A stretch of 64,000 nt of DNA from Novilysobacter selenitireducens (GCF_020026895.1 NZ_JAINZW010000002.1:496001-560000); one strand, 5' to 3'. Counted from the first letter of the stretch, positions 42,476 through 52,006 are shown. Notes: generated by a model from the sequence alone, not told the origin. Program-made: numbers and translations.

Positions 42476-43111
42476 CTCAGCCAACGGACAAACGCTCAAT
42501 TCGTCCTCCGATGTGCCCACGAACACCCGGAACCCGCAATGAGGTGGTCGCCCAACTGGCACCCCCATGCTCCGGGTCACGCGTGAATCCACTGCGTAGG
42601 TGCTGATGCCGCGAGACGCCGGAGGAGGACGTTTCCGATAGCACTGCGCGGCGTTCGCCGAAAGGCGGCCCAGCAAGACTCGCAAAGTCTGACGATGTCG
42701 AGCGTTGACCGTGGCCGCTCAACTACATTGCCCCGGAGCCGGGCCCTAGCGGGACTTCCACCTCTCGGGCCTACATATCTACGCCCGATAAACCCGCCTT
42801 ATCGCGGGTACTAGTAGGGAGCACTCGTGGCGGAGTAGCCCCAACCGTCTTGCCGATTGAGCGTGCCCTGCCCGGCCCGGCCTATCACTCCGCCGCCGAA
42901 GAGCGCCTTCCGGGTCCCGAGCGCGTGCAAGCCCCAGCGTACGGATGTGCTTCCATGGCGCATGCAACGAGCTAGCATTTCGTCACCTTCTGTCTGCGGT
43001 CGAGGGCATGAGCCTTTGAATCAGCGACTTTCCCGCTGCCGTATTGTCCAGGTTTGGCACAATTCCTCTCGACGATCCGTACCGGGCCAACGCCGACGCT
43101 TCCAGCCAAGA
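42476..43111. other. Intergenic, presumed far end of the Tni element; no gene
   Basis: 636 bases. It has several short frames but no recognisable protein. An imperfect hairpin lies at 42784-42808 (cccgataa / ttatcgcggg). The distal end of the tniABQ element should lie here, but no inverted repeat matching 46893-47040 was found by eye. Confidence 0.5.
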
Positions 43112-44158
43112 TCAACTAACCCGCAGGTCGCGAGCCCACCTCGTCACCTCGCGCTGCCAGCGCGTCGGCCAATTCTGGGCTTGCGATTCAAGCCACTTAA
43201 ACGCCCGCCGAGGAGTGTGACGCATGACATGCCGCCAGCCCGGCAGGTCATCTTTCACCTGCTCTCTGAACCGCTCCGGCTGCAGAACCGAGTAGGCTGA
43301 CAGGACGCACGCTCGGCGTTGTGCGGGGGACGCGATATTGCAGAAGTAACCGAGAGTCGGCGGCTCATACAGGGGCGGATGATCGTAGTTTCCGAAGTAA
43401 TTTCTGTTCCACTGGGTCCAGATCGTGCGTGGGAGAGCGCGAAGTGCTAGAGGGGCTCCTCTATAATGTGACCATGGGCTGCACAGGAAAACCAATACGT
43501 CGGCCCAGACATCTTCTTCGTCGACCTCCAAGTAGCTCAGTACATCTCGGATCCCGCATGGGCCGCTCGGAACAAGCCAGGCAATCATCTCTGCGAACGA
43601 AATCGCATTTCGGAGCTGAGGGTCGAGCCGTGACCAGAAAACTTCGAGTGCAGCACCGGCCTCGGCAGGGTTCAGCATGAGCTTTATGTTCTTTCTGCGC
43701 TCCGCTGCGCGTAGTTCCATCCAGCCCCATCCCACTGCTGGAACTTCCACCAGGGGAAGTCCATGGATGTGACAGGTTGTATATGTTGCGTAGGTCCATT
43801 GCTTGGATCTGGCTTGCTTTGAAGGCGGCCCGTAAACGCTGAGGCATTCGAGGCAAGCGTGCTTGCGGCACGGCGGCGACAGGTGCCAAGGCCCTGCGGG
43901 CTGGCCTAACTCTTTCAGGATGTTTTCTTCGATTCCAGTCACCTCCGAAACCACGGCTGCCCAGCCCGGCCGATCCGGATAGTCTGGGTCAAAGGCCAAG
44001 GCGACCTCGGCGGCCGGATCCAGCTTACGGACCTGAGTCAGAAACTTGTGCTGTGTGATACCCCTCGTCGCTCGCCAGGTGCAGAGGTAGGAGGAGAGGG
44101 TTTCAAATGGCTCAGGCGCACGAAGGTCGGACGGTTGAAAGTGCTGAGCAGCGTTCAT
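43112..44158 (-). CDS. tniQ: TniQ/TnsD-family target-site selector
   Basis: 348 residues, ATG start overlapping the tniB stop (ATGA). The N-terminus ETLSSYLCTWRATRGITQHKF is the TniQ opening (usually E-S-x-x-S-[WY]-x). A zinc-ribbon follows: CRKHACLECLSVYGP (about residues 97-111) and TTCHIHGLPLVEVP. The rest is helical with Trp-rich segments, no obvious second helix-turn-helix, and a C-terminal tail WLESQAQNWPTRWQREV. TniQ proteins help choose the target, in Tn5053-like elements often a res site and in Tn7-like elements an att site. Which site this element uses is unknown. Confidence 0.88.
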   Translation of the reverse strand: MNAAQHFQPSDLRAPEPFETLSSYLCTWRATRGITQHKFLTQVRKLDPAAEVALAFDPDYPDRPGWAAVVSEVTGIEENILKELGQPAGPWHLSPPCRKHACLECLSVYGPPSKQARSKQWTYATYTTCHIHGLPLVEVPAVGWGWMELRAAERRKNIKLMLNPAEAGAALEVFWSRLDPQLRNAISFAEMIAWLVPSGPCGIRDVLSYLEVDEEDVWADVLVFLCSPWSHYRGAPLALRALPRTIWTQWNRNYFGNYDHPPLYEPPTLGYFCNIASPAQRRACVLSAYSVLQPERFREQVKDDLPGWRHVMRHTPRRAFKWLESQAQNWPTRWQREVTRWARDLRVS

Positions 44159-45030
44159 GCCGATGACTCGTACTTTTCAGCTAGCATCCTGTTTATCGCA
44201 TTCTTTGCAGTAGTCAACGATATGTTCTCCTTGCCCGCCAGTAGGGCATCGCGAGCAGCCTCGCGAATCCCAGTTATGAGGGTCTGCGGATGGCCGCCCG
44301 ATAGCCTTAGCAAGACAGGCAGTATTTTCTTGCTCGCTAACCCTGACGGCTCACGCAGCGGCAAGCGTGACTCTAACGTAGCCACAATACTGCGTGTATC
44401 TTGGCTTTCTGACCAAGCGACCAACTTGTGGCATCTGAATCGGTGCTTCAGTTGCTCGTCAGCCGCAATGCAGATCCGCGCTCCACCGATTCCAGCGCAC
44501 ACGATACTCAGCGGCAAATTCGTAAAATCTCTCAACACCGCCATTGCTTCGCCCAAATGAGAGCGCGCCAAAAGCAAGTTGTGGAGCTCATCGATGACTA
44601 GGATACGTGTGTTGGCAAACTTCAGCGATAAGCAGGTCTGCTCATACAGTGCGTGCGGACGCTCATTAAGGGTGTGCGGCGAGTCCAAGGCTCGAAGTAT
44701 TCTGCTGAACAGACCGCGCAAATCTGACGAGCCCCCGAGCGATATCATGACCACAGGGATCTCTCGAGAAGCCCCCTCAGCTGGGGCCGAGTGAGTTCTG
44801 CGCCGAGCCTCCTCCAAGATCATCGACTTGCCCATTCCAGGTTCGCCAAATACCAATAAGCACTTAGGTCTATTTGTCGGGTCTTGCTTCAATATCCACT
44901 CGAACTCGAGAATTATGTTCTCGGCGGCAGAATAAGGGAGATACTTGTCAGCCAAGGCATACGCCGCACGCGTCTCCTTGTCAGCATCGGCGAGGTTCTC
45001 AAGCCGAGGGTCCAGGTGGTCGTATTTCAT
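44155..45030 (-). CDS. tniB: TniB/TnsC-type AAA+ ATPase
   Basis: 291 residues, ATG start overlapping the tniA stop. AAA+ motifs are complete: Walker A VFGEPGMGKSM (Lys near residue 66), Walker B TRILVIDELHNLL (Asp-Glu near 147-148), sensor-like NLPLSIVCAGIGGA, and an Arg-rich C-terminal part. It is the ATP-dependent bridge between target and transposase. The N-terminal 35 residues (RLENLADADKETRAAY) resemble the TniB arm that binds TniA. Operon tniA-tniB-tniQ with 4-bp overlaps. Confidence 0.93.
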   Translation of the reverse strand: MKYDHLDPRLENLADADKETRAAYALADKYLPYSAAENIILEFEWILKQDPTNRPKCLLVFGEPGMGKSMILEEARRRTHSAPAEGASREIPVVMISLGGSSDLRGLFSRILRALDSPHTLNERPHALYEQTCLSLKFANTRILVIDELHNLLLARSHLGEAMAVLRDFTNLPLSIVCAGIGGARICIAADEQLKHRFRCHKLVAWSESQDTRSIVATLESRLPLREPSGLASKKILPVLLRLSGGHPQTLITGIREAARDALLAGKENISLTTAKNAINRMLAEKYESSA

Positions 45031-46892
45031 GTCGGACCAGTGGAAAACACAGTTGCGGGGATGCTGTAGTCCACCTTCGGCATCTGTTTCACGGCATTCT
45101 TAGTCACCTCTGGCTGTGAGCGGCTGATTTCATCCGCGCCAGTCCCCTGAGCGAGCTTTGCTTGTGCCAAGCGTTCTTCGCGCCGCGCCCGACGAGTAGA
45201 CAAGCGTGACATCCGCCTGTCCTTTCGATTCTCATTCACAAGTTTAACGCGCGCCTGCTGATCAAACTCGTCTACGACCTCGGCCCGCTTTGCCTTCTGC
45301 AAATTGTCGAGCTCGAATTTAGGCAGGCAAGGCTTCGTAGTATCAGAATACGTCACATCCATATAGCCACACGGCAGCTCAAGATAGACCCGCCCCAGCC
45401 TGCGCGGATCATAGTGGACCCTGCGCTTTACACCAGGCCTGATATAAGGCCGAAGTTCATCAGTGAAGTATTTCTCATTGAACAGTGCAATCCCTTCGTG
45501 AGAGATTACACGTTCCTCATAGGGTAGGAACGATACGAAAAACTTCCTCTTGTCCGTCACGAGCAAGGGCAGCGGCGCGCCTGACTTACTTAGAAACCAA
45601 CCGCGCCAGGCTTGGCCAGGCGGCATTCCGAGGGACGAGTGCCTCTTCTTGTGGTATCGCCAAACAATTTGGCGTGCTAACCAACGCTCGGCCTCCTGCA
45701 GTGTCATCTGAGCACCCTCCTGAGGAGATCGTTGCCCTCGCAACTTCTTCGGATCGCTTCCGCTAGCGCCCTCCTCCTGCGATACACCATGCTGCACGGT
45801 TCCGATGAGGCGTTCAACGTATCCGCCGTCCTCCTTCTTCAGTCTGAATTCCAAAGCTATTCCCCAACTACGACATGCCCGCTCGAATTTTGGGGACCTA
45901 AATTCCGCGGCATTGTCCACGCGAATACATCTAGGCAGCCCAAAGTATGGCCACGAACCCGGATCCAGGCCGCGCTCACTCAACCATTGTTCCTTCGGCA
46001 TGACTGCATGCGTAAGAGCGAGAGCGACAGTTAGCGCGCTCGGGGGGTCGAGACCCAGATTGAATCCCAGAATGCAGCGCGTGAACGTGTCTGACACAAT
46101 CGTCAGATATGCTCTGCCAATGCATTCGCGGCTCTTCGTACTGACGAGGTATAGATCGAGAGGGGAGTGATCGATCTCAATACACGCCAAGGGCGCCTCG
46201 GTCTTAATCGACCCCGGGAACGCCTGTACGCGTTCTTTCGCTCGCTGTGCTCCAAGCCTCCTCCTCAGCAGGAGTTCCGCGTGTGTCTCATCCATCCGGG
46301 CACGCACGGTTTTTAAGCAAGGTGCTGGTACGCCGGCGTTGACACAGTCTGCCTCCACTTCGCCATGCACTGTGACAATATCAATGGCGCGATTAGTTAG
46401 GCGGGCTGCGCGGAGTTGTCGGGCGATCGCATCTTCGGCCGAACTGGATAGGCGTTTGCTACCTAATTTTGGCCCTCGCTTGGCCGGTATTAGCGAGGCC
46501 GGATGCCGATACATTCGAAGTCGTTTGAGCGACGCGTAGACTTGCGAGCGACGCAAGTTCAGCTCTTCTTCCAACTTCACAACATCAGCCGCTGTACACG
46601 CCTGCGAGATGAAGGGGGCCAGCTTGCTGTAGCGCGTAAGCGCCACAGCGGCGTCTTGGTCACTCACTGGGCGGGGGTCGGCTTGGGCGAATTGAGCGCA
46701 AACCTCAACTTCGCCAATGCCAGCGTCGAGGCACTCGCCAGTTGACTCGTCCTGCAATTCGACCCGATCAGGGTGCGCGATCGCGGCTACGCGACACGCC
46801 CTTCCGTGATAGGTGACTCTCGCGCCTTCGATCAGCAGCGCTACAGGGACGTTTAGTGCAAGGATCTCCACCTCCTCACCTTCCCCAGTCAA
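45027..46892 (-). CDS. tniA: TniA/TnsB-type DDE transposase
   Basis: 621 residues, taken from the TTG at 46892; GTG at 46871 (AGGTGAGGAG before it) is an alternative. An N-terminal DNA-binding region of about 220 residues includes a helix-turn-helix LEEELNLRRSQVYASLKRL. The DDE core has Asp in CIEIDHSPLDLYL, Asp in IRVDNAAEFRS and Glu in GGYVERLIGTVQ. The C-terminal Mu-type beta domain has RRVHYDPRRLGRVYLEL and a basic tail. It cuts and joins the element ends. It has no TnsA-like partner here, so transposition should make cointegrates needing resolution, but no resolvase gene is present. Confidence 0.93.
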   Translation of the reverse strand: MTGEGEEVEILALNVPVALLIEGARVTYHGRACRVAAIAHPDRVELQDESTGECLDAGIGEVEVCAQFAQADPRPVSDQDAAVALTRYSKLAPFISQACTAADVVKLEEELNLRRSQVYASLKRLRMYRHPASLIPAKRGPKLGSKRLSSSAEDAIARQLRAARLTNRAIDIVTVHGEVEADCVNAGVPAPCLKTVRARMDETHAELLLRRRLGAQRAKERVQAFPGSIKTEAPLACIEIDHSPLDLYLVSTKSRECIGRAYLTIVSDTFTRCILGFNLGLDPPSALTVALALTHAVMPKEQWLSERGLDPGSWPYFGLPRCIRVDNAAEFRSPKFERACRSWGIALEFRLKKEDGGYVERLIGTVQHGVSQEEGASGSDPKKLRGQRSPQEGAQMTLQEAERWLARQIVWRYHKKRHSSLGMPPGQAWRGWFLSKSGAPLPLLVTDKRKFFVSFLPYEERVISHEGIALFNEKYFTDELRPYIRPGVKRRVHYDPRRLGRVYLELPCGYMDVTYSDTTKPCLPKFELDNLQKAKRAEVVDEFDQQARVKLVNENRKDRRMSRLSTRRARREERLAQAKLAQGTGADEISRSQPEVTKNAVKQMPKVDYSIPATVFSTGPT

Positions 46893-47111
46893 CTCTGGAG
46901 AGATCGGGAGGCCGTGAATTGTATTCGCTAGCTAGGGGCCGCGACTTAGTTTGCTGGACCACCCGACGAGCGGGCAGCCACCAAGCGCCATGACGACGAG
47001 TACGATTAATTAGGCGCGTAAGCATCTGATTTAAAAAGCCATTAGCGCTGATCCGATCTTTACTTTCCTGCCGAGAGCCGCCACCCTTGCAGGCCTGCTT
47101 CCGGTTATCCC
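46893..47111. other. Intergenic, presumed tniA-proximal transposon end
   Basis: 219 bases with no gene. The end of the element upstream of tniA should lie here, and then the promoter of copL. No 5'-TGT end or flanking 5-bp duplication could be picked out by eye. Confidence 0.45.
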
Positions 47112-47582
47112 ATGCATCGACTCCTCGCCTCCGTCGGCCGACTTCTGCTCGTGCTCGCCCTGGTCCTCACCGGTCCGGGGCTGTCGGCGCGTGGGATGGC
47201 GGCGACCCATGGGCATGGCGGGCACGCTGCAGTCGTTGCGGCCGATGCGGCCGGGACAGTGCAGCATGAGGCCCCGAAGTCGGCGTGCCATGACATGGCG
47301 ACGCCGTCGCACACGGTGAAGGAGCCCTCTAAGTCCCGCGCCCATGCCGCAGTGCACGCTGATCAGCACGGCCCGACCGCTATGGACACAGCGGCGACTG
47401 CGGCCGAATGCTGCGGCAGCGACATGGGCTGCGAGTGTGATTGCGCGCAGGTCCCGGCCCCGGCTGCGACAGCCAGGGCCTTCGTCGTCCCGACTCCGTA
47501 CCGGGATGCACCCGCCAGCTCGGCCACCATCTGGCGCGTTGCCTCGCCCCGTGCCCGGTTGAACCGGCCACCCATCGCCTGA
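47112..47582 (+). CDS. copL: CopL-family copper-responsive metal-binding protein
   Basis: 156 residues, ATG start. Signal-like N-terminus SVGRLLLVLALVLTGPGLSA, then a His/Met/Cys-rich domain: THGHGGHAAVV, SACHDMATPSH, HAAVHADQHG and AECCGSDMGCECDCAQVP, a strong metal-binding set. In Xanthomonas copL is needed for copper-induced expression of copAB and lies directly before copA; this matches here (134 bp to copA). Mechanism is not established. The Pro/Ala tail has no known role. Confidence 0.88.
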   Translation: MHRLLASVGRLLLVLALVLTGPGLSARGMAATHGHGGHAAVVAADAAGTVQHEAPKSACHDMATPSHTVKEPSKSRAHAAVHADQHGPTAMDTAATAAECCGSDMGCECDCAQVPAPAATARAFVVPTPYRDAPASSATIWRVASPRARLNRPPIA

Positions 47583-47715
47583 TCCCGGCGACCTAGCACG
47601 CACCCCGCGGCGCGCCATTCGCCGCGGGCAGAATGTTCTCGCAGGCTTGAACCCATCGTCCTGGCGCGCAGCGCCCGGTGCGTGTTTCCTGCCCGCTCCC
47701 GTATCGAGGTAATGC

Positions 47716-49476
47716 ATGAAATCCAACCCTCCGCATCCGCTCGACATCGGGCGACGTCGGTTCGTGACCGGCCTGGCCGCGGGCGGCGTCGCGGCCGGGC
47801 TAGGCCTCTGGCGCGGTCCGGCCTGGGCCGCGACCGGCCAGGCCGCAGGTGCCGTGCCTGTCCTGACGGGCACCGATTTCGACCTCTCGATCGGAACTTC
47901 CCCGGTCAATTTCACCGGCCGCACGCGACCGGCGATGACGGTCAACGGCTCGCTGCCCGCGCCCATCCTGCGATGGCGCCAAGGCGACACGGTGACGCTG
48001 CGCGTGGCCAACCGCCTGACGGATGCGATGACGTCCATCCACTGGCACGGCATCCTGCTGCCGGCCAACATGGACGGCGTGCCGGGCATGAGCTTTGACG
48101 GCATCCACCCCGGCGAGACCTATCAGTACCGCTTCCAGCTGAAGCAGTCGGGCACGTACTGGTACCACAGCCACTCGTTGTTCCAGGAGCAGGCGGGGCT
48201 CTACGGGGCGATCGTGATCGACCCGATCGAGCCCCTGCCCTATGCCTTCGACCGGGAGCACGTGGTGCTGCTGTCGGACTGGACCGACCTCGACCCGGGC
48301 GCCCTCTTCCGCCGGCTCAAGAAGTTCTCCGAGTACGACAACTACTACAAGCCGACGGTGGGCGATTTCATCCGCGACGTGCGACGCATGGGGCTGGCCG
48401 AGACGATCGAGGACCGGAAGATGTGGGGCGAAATGCGCATGACGCCAACGGATATTTCCGACGTCAACGCGCACACCTACACCTACCTCATGAACGGCGC
48501 GGCGCCGGGCGGCAACTGGACCGGCCTGTTCCGCAGCGGCGAAAAGGTGCTGCTGCGCTTCATCAACGGCTCGGCGATGACGTACTTCGACGTGCGCATA
48601 CCCGGCCTGAAGATGACGGTGGTCGCCGCCGACGGGCTGCCGATCCACCCGGTGTCGGTCGACGAATTCCGCATTGCCGTGGCCGAAACTTTCGACGTGA
48701 TCGTCGAACCCAGCGGGCAGGATGCCTTTACGATCTTCGCCCAGGACATGGGCCGGACCGGCTATGCACGAGGCACGCTCGCGGTGCGCCACGGGCTGGA
48801 AGCCCCGATCCCGGCACGTGACCCGCGCCCGCTCCTGACGATGGCCGACATGGGCCACGGCGGCCACGACATGTCGGCGATGAAGGGCATGGAGGGCGGC
48901 TGCGGAGCCTCGATGGGACACGGTGGGCACGACATGCATGGCGGCGGCGCGATGCAGTCGCACCCGGCGAGCGAGGACGGCAATCCGCTGATCGACATGC
49001 AGACGATGACGCCGGAGCCGAAGCTGCACGACCCGGGCATCGGCCTGCGCGACAACGGCCGCAAGGTCCTGACCTACGGCGACATGCGCAGCCTGTTCCA
49101 GGACCCCGATGGCCGCGAGCCCGGCCGCGAAATCGAGCTGCACCTGACCGGCCACATGGAGAAGTTCGCCTGGTCGTTCAACGGCCGGAAGTTCATGGAC
49201 GCGGAACCGCTGCGCCTCAACTACGGCGAGCGCATGCGCATCGTGCTGGTCAACGACACGATGATGACGCACCCCATCCACCTGCATGGCGTGTGGAGCG
49301 ACGTGGAGGACGAGAACGGCGAGTTCATGGTGCGCAAGCACACCGTCGACATGCCGCCCGGCACGAAGCGCAGCTACCGCGTTCGCGCCGATGCGCTCGG
49401 CCGCTGGGCGTACCACTGCCACCTGCTCTACCACATGGAAGCCGGGATGATGCGCGAAGTGAGGATCGAGGAATGA
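47716..49476 (+). CDS. copA: CopA multicopper oxidase (copper resistance)
   Basis: 586 residues, ATG start. Twin-arginine signal GRRRFVTGLAAGGVAAGLGL. The multicopper-oxidase ligands are present: SIHWHGILLPANMDG (about residue 110), GTYWYHSHS (about 152), HPIHLHGVWSD (about 519) and WAYHCHLLYHMEAGM (about 566, with the Cys-His type 1 site). A Met/His-rich insert MGHGGHDMSAMKGM ... GGHDMHGGGAM (about 375-415) is typical of PcoA/CopA and binds Cu(I). It oxidises Cu(I) in the periplasm. The copB start overlaps its stop. Confidence 0.95.
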   Translation: MKSNPPHPLDIGRRRFVTGLAAGGVAAGLGLWRGPAWAATGQAAGAVPVLTGTDFDLSIGTSPVNFTGRTRPAMTVNGSLPAPILRWRQGDTVTLRVANRLTDAMTSIHWHGILLPANMDGVPGMSFDGIHPGETYQYRFQLKQSGTYWYHSHSLFQEQAGLYGAIVIDPIEPLPYAFDREHVVLLSDWTDLDPGALFRRLKKFSEYDNYYKPTVGDFIRDVRRMGLAETIEDRKMWGEMRMTPTDISDVNAHTYTYLMNGAAPGGNWTGLFRSGEKVLLRFINGSAMTYFDVRIPGLKMTVVAADGLPIHPVSVDEFRIAVAETFDVIVEPSGQDAFTIFAQDMGRTGYARGTLAVRHGLEAPIPARDPRPLLTMADMGHGGHDMSAMKGMEGGCGASMGHGGHDMHGGGAMQSHPASEDGNPLIDMQTMTPEPKLHDPGIGLRDNGRKVLTYGDMRSLFQDPDGREPGREIELHLTGHMEKFAWSFNGRKFMDAEPLRLNYGERMRIVLVNDTMMTHPIHLHGVWSDVEDENGEFMVRKHTVDMPPGTKRSYRVRADALGRWAYHCHLLYHMEAGMMREVRIEE

Positions 49477-50612
49477 GCACGCAGCGCACCTGGAAGCATC
49501 GCGTCCTGGCGCTGTCGCTGGCGGTGGCCGCCGTCCCCGCAGCGCTGGCCCAGGATCATTCGCAACACGGCGTGGAGCCGGAAGCACCGTCCAAGCCGCC
49601 GGCGGACGAATCGAGCGACCGGGGACACGAGGGCCACTCGGGCGCCGACCGCTCGCAGACGGACCACTCGGGGATGGATCACTCAGGGATGGATCACTCG
49701 GGGATGGATCACTCGGGGATGGATCACTCGGGGATGGATCACTCGGGGATGGATCACTCGGGGATGGATCACTCGGGGATGGATCACTCGGGGATGGATC
49801 ACTCGGGGATGGACCACTCGGAGATGAATCACTCGGAGATGAATCACTCGGAGATGAATCACTCGGAGATGGAGCACGGCCCCTCCCCTGCCCCGTCGCA
49901 GCCGCTCGAACCGATCCCTCCCGTCACCGATGCCGACCGTGCCGCGGCCTTCCCGAAACTCACGCATCACATGGAGCACCCTTCGGAGTTCAACACCTAC
50001 GTGCTGTTCAATCGCCTCGAGGCCAGCGACGGCGATCATGGGCGGGGTCAGGCGTGGGAGGCGCAGGCCTGGTTCGGTGGCGACATCAACCGGTTGTGGC
50101 TGCGCAGCGAGGGCGAACGTGCTCGTGGTGAAGCCGAGTCGGCCGACCTCGAGGTGCTGTATGGCCGCAGCGTCACCCCCTGGTGGGACGTGGTGGCCGG
50201 CGTGCGCCATGACTTCGAGCCGGGACCGTCACGGACCTGGGCGGCATTGGGCGTGCAGGGCCTGGCGCCCTACATGTTCGAGGTGTCGGCCACCGGTTAC
50301 GTCGGCGAGTCGGGGCGCACCGCGGCAACCGTGGAAATGGAGTACGAAGTGCTCTTCACCAATCGCCTGGTCCTTCAGCCGCTGGTCGAGGCCGAGTTCC
50401 ATGGCAAGGATGACCCGGCGCGCGGCATCGGCTCGGGCCTGTCCAAGCTCGAAGCGGGGTTGCGCCTGCGCTACGAGATCCGCCGCGAGTTCGCGCCCTA
50501 CATCGGTGTCGTGCGCGAGCGGGTCTTTGGCGGGACCGCGGACTACCAGCGCGCCGAAGGCGAGCCCGTCGACGACACCCGGTTCGTCGCTGGCCTGCGG
50601 GTGTGGTTCTGA
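49473..50612 (+). CDS. copB: CopB outer-membrane copper-resistance protein
   Basis: 379 residues from the ATG at 49473 (overlaps the copA stop; ATGA). Signal peptide VLALSLAVAAVPAALAQ. N-terminal third is low-complexity and metal-binding: ten DHSGM units, one DHSEM and three NHSEM (about residues 64-133). The C-terminal part from ITHHMEHP matches the CopB barrel family (FNTYVLFNRLEASDGD, QAWFGGDINRLWLRSEGER, YGRSVTPWWDVVAGVRHD) and ends in VWF. It sequesters copper at the outer membrane. It is directly followed by, and overlaps, the cytochrome gene. Confidence 0.95.
   Translation: MSTQRTWKHRVLALSLAVAAVPAALAQDHSQHGVEPEAPSKPPADESSDRGHEGHSGADRSQTDHSGMDHSGMDHSGMDHSGMDHSGMDHSGMDHSGMDHSGMDHSGMDHSGMDHSEMNHSEMNHSEMNHSEMEHGPSPAPSQPLEPIPPVTDADRAAAFPKLTHHMEHPSEFNTYVLFNRLEASDGDHGRGQAWEAQAWFGGDINRLWLRSEGERARGEAESADLEVLYGRSVTPWWDVVAGVRHDFEPGPSRTWAALGVQGLAPYMFEVSATGYVGESGRTAATVEMEYEVLFTNRLVLQPLVEAEFHGKDDPARGIGSGLSKLEAGLRLRYEIRREFAPYIGVVRERVFGGTADYQRAEGEPVDDTRFVAGLRVWF
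49662..49871 (+). repeat. 15-bp minisatellite in copB, 14 units
   Basis: Fourteen in-frame copies of ga(c/t)cactcggggatg, starting at 49662, each coding a DHSGM-like pentapeptide. The inner ten are almost identical in sequence; the last four change to DHSEM and NHSEM. Unit number should vary between strains. Confidence 0.95.
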
Positions 50613-51325
50613 TGGCGGGGCCGATGAAGACCGTGCTGGTGACGGCTGCGGCGATGGCCGGGTTGGGCACGCTCGTCGCCGCTGCCGTGGTCTGGTCAGG
50701 GGCCTACAACGTGGCAGCCGACGTCCCGCACTCCAGGCCGGTCCACGCCGTGATCGAGGCCACGCGGCGGCGCTCGATCGCGGTGCGTGCAGCGGGTATC
50801 CAGCCGCCCGACCTGGCCTCCCCCGCCCGGATCCGCCAGGGCGCCGGCAACTACGACGCAATGTGCAGCGGCTGCCATCTCGCCCCCGGCATGGCGGCGA
50901 CAGAAATGAGCCGGGGCCTGTATCCGCCGCCGCCCGACCTGAGCCGGGTCACGGTAGAGGTGACCGAGGCCTTCTGGGTCATCAAGCACGGGATCAAGGC
51001 ATCGGGCATGCCGGCATGGGGCGGCAGCATGGACGACGCCTACATCTGGAACATGGTCGCCTTCCTGCAGGCCATGCCGGCGATGGATGCGGACCACTAC
51101 CGCCGGATGGTGGCTGCGAGCGGCGGCCATGACCACGGCGGCGGCGAGACCCACCCGCACGGGAGCGCCAGTGACCCGGGTCATCACGACGCGGTTGCCG
51201 ACGATGACGCAGTCGAGGGTGTCGTGCATCGCCATCCCGATGGCACCGTTGAGTCGCATCCGGCCCCGCCATCCGCCCTCCCTGCACCCGAGCACGCGGA
51301 TAACGGACACGACCATCAGCGCTGA
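50612..51325 (+). CDS. c-type cytochrome in the copper operon
   Basis: 237 residues from the ATG at 50612, which overlaps the copB stop (TGATG); ATG at 50624 is an alternative. N-terminal membrane anchor VTAAAMAGLGTLVAAAVVW. One heme site CSGCH (about residue 85) with a later Met ligand candidate in GIKASGMPAWGG; this layout is a class I cytochrome c domain (about 70-170). The last 75 residues are His-rich (SGGHDHGGGETHPHG, DHHDAV-like), likely metal-binding. Electron partner for CopA or a copper handler are both possible. Confidence 0.88.
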   Translation: MAGPMKTVLVTAAAMAGLGTLVAAAVVWSGAYNVAADVPHSRPVHAVIEATRRRSIAVRAAGIQPPDLASPARIRQGAGNYDAMCSGCHLAPGMAATEMSRGLYPPPPDLSRVTVEVTEAFWVIKHGIKASGMPAWGGSMDDAYIWNMVAFLQAMPAMDADHYRRMVAASGGHDHGGGETHPHGSASDPGHHDAVADDDAVEGVVHRHPDGTVESHPAPPSALPAPEHADNGHDHQR

Positions 51326-51385
51326 CGCGGCACCCCTGCGAACGGCGCACATCACCGCACAACCATGATCAACCAGGGAATCACC

Positions 51386-52006
51386 ATGAAGCACACCACG
51401 CTTAACCTCGCCATCCTGACGCTGGGCCTGTTGACGGTCCTCACCGCCTGCGCGCGCACGCCACAGGCGACCGACGGCGCCACCGCGTCGGCCGAGGCCA
51501 CTCCCGTTACCACGGCAGCCGGCGGCACGGCACCGGCAGCGATTGCAGCAAACGAGGCCGATGCCGGCGTTTCACAGCCAACCCCTGCCCTGCCCCGGGT
51601 ACTGGTGCACAAGAGTGCCAGCTGCGGTTGCTGCGGCCTGTGGGTCGAGCACATGCAGGCCGCCGGCTTCGAAGTCGAGGTGCGTAATGCCGACAACCTC
51701 AATCCGATCAAGGAGCGTGTTGGCGTTCCCCTCGGCAAGGGCTCGTGCCACACGGCGGAAGTCGGCGGCTACTTCATCGAAGGCCACGTGCCCGCCGATG
51801 ACGTGAAGCGACTGCTGGCCGAGCGTCCGGACGCGAAGGGCCTCGTGGTGCCGGGGATGCCCGCCGGGTCCCCCGGCATGGAACTGCCCGATGGACGCAC
51901 CCAGCCCTACACCGTCGAACTGGTCCGCGACGACGGGAGCACGTCGGAGTTCGCCAGGCACCAGCAGGAAGGTGAGAGCCAGCCCGCGACGCACGAAGGG
52001 CACTGA
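51386..52006 (+). CDS. DUF411 metal-binding lipoprotein
   Basis: 206 residues from the ATG at 51386 (AGGGAA before it); the frame opens at 51365. Lipoprotein signal LAILTLGLLTVLTAC. The DUF411 domain from about residue 65 has VLVHKSASCGCCGLWVEHM (a CxCC motif) and then NPIKERVGVPLGKGSCHTAEVGGYFIEGHVPADDVKRLL, including the second Cys-His. DUF411 proteins (CopG-like) bind copper or mercury and are part of cop operons. A 60-base gap from the cytochrome gene; a strong terminator follows. Confidence 0.9.
   Translation: MKHTTLNLAILTLGLLTVLTACARTPQATDGATASAEATPVTTAAGGTAPAAIAANEADAGVSQPTPALPRVLVHKSASCGCCGLWVEHMQAAGFEVEVRNADNLNPIKERVGVPLGKGSCHTAEVGGYFIEGHVPADDVKRLLAERPDAKGLVVPGMPAGSPGMELPDGRTQPYTVELVRDDGSTSEFARHQQEGESQPATHEGH

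Noticed and set aside
42784..42808. Hairpin cccgataa / ttatcgcggg considered as terminator or dif-like site
   Set aside because: No T-run, imperfect stem, 300 bases from the kinase gene; not enough to call.
42857..43300. 147-residue plus-strand frame across the tniQ 3' end
   Set aside because: Overlaps tniQ on the other strand, no recognisable features.
43112..46892. CRISPR-associated transposon (CAST)
   Set aside because: tniA-tniB-tniQ are present, but no cas12k or cascade genes and no CRISPR repeats are seen anywhere near.
49662..49871. Short regular repeats that could be taken for a CRISPR array
   Set aside because: Unit is 15 bp, head to tail, in frame inside copB, without spacers.
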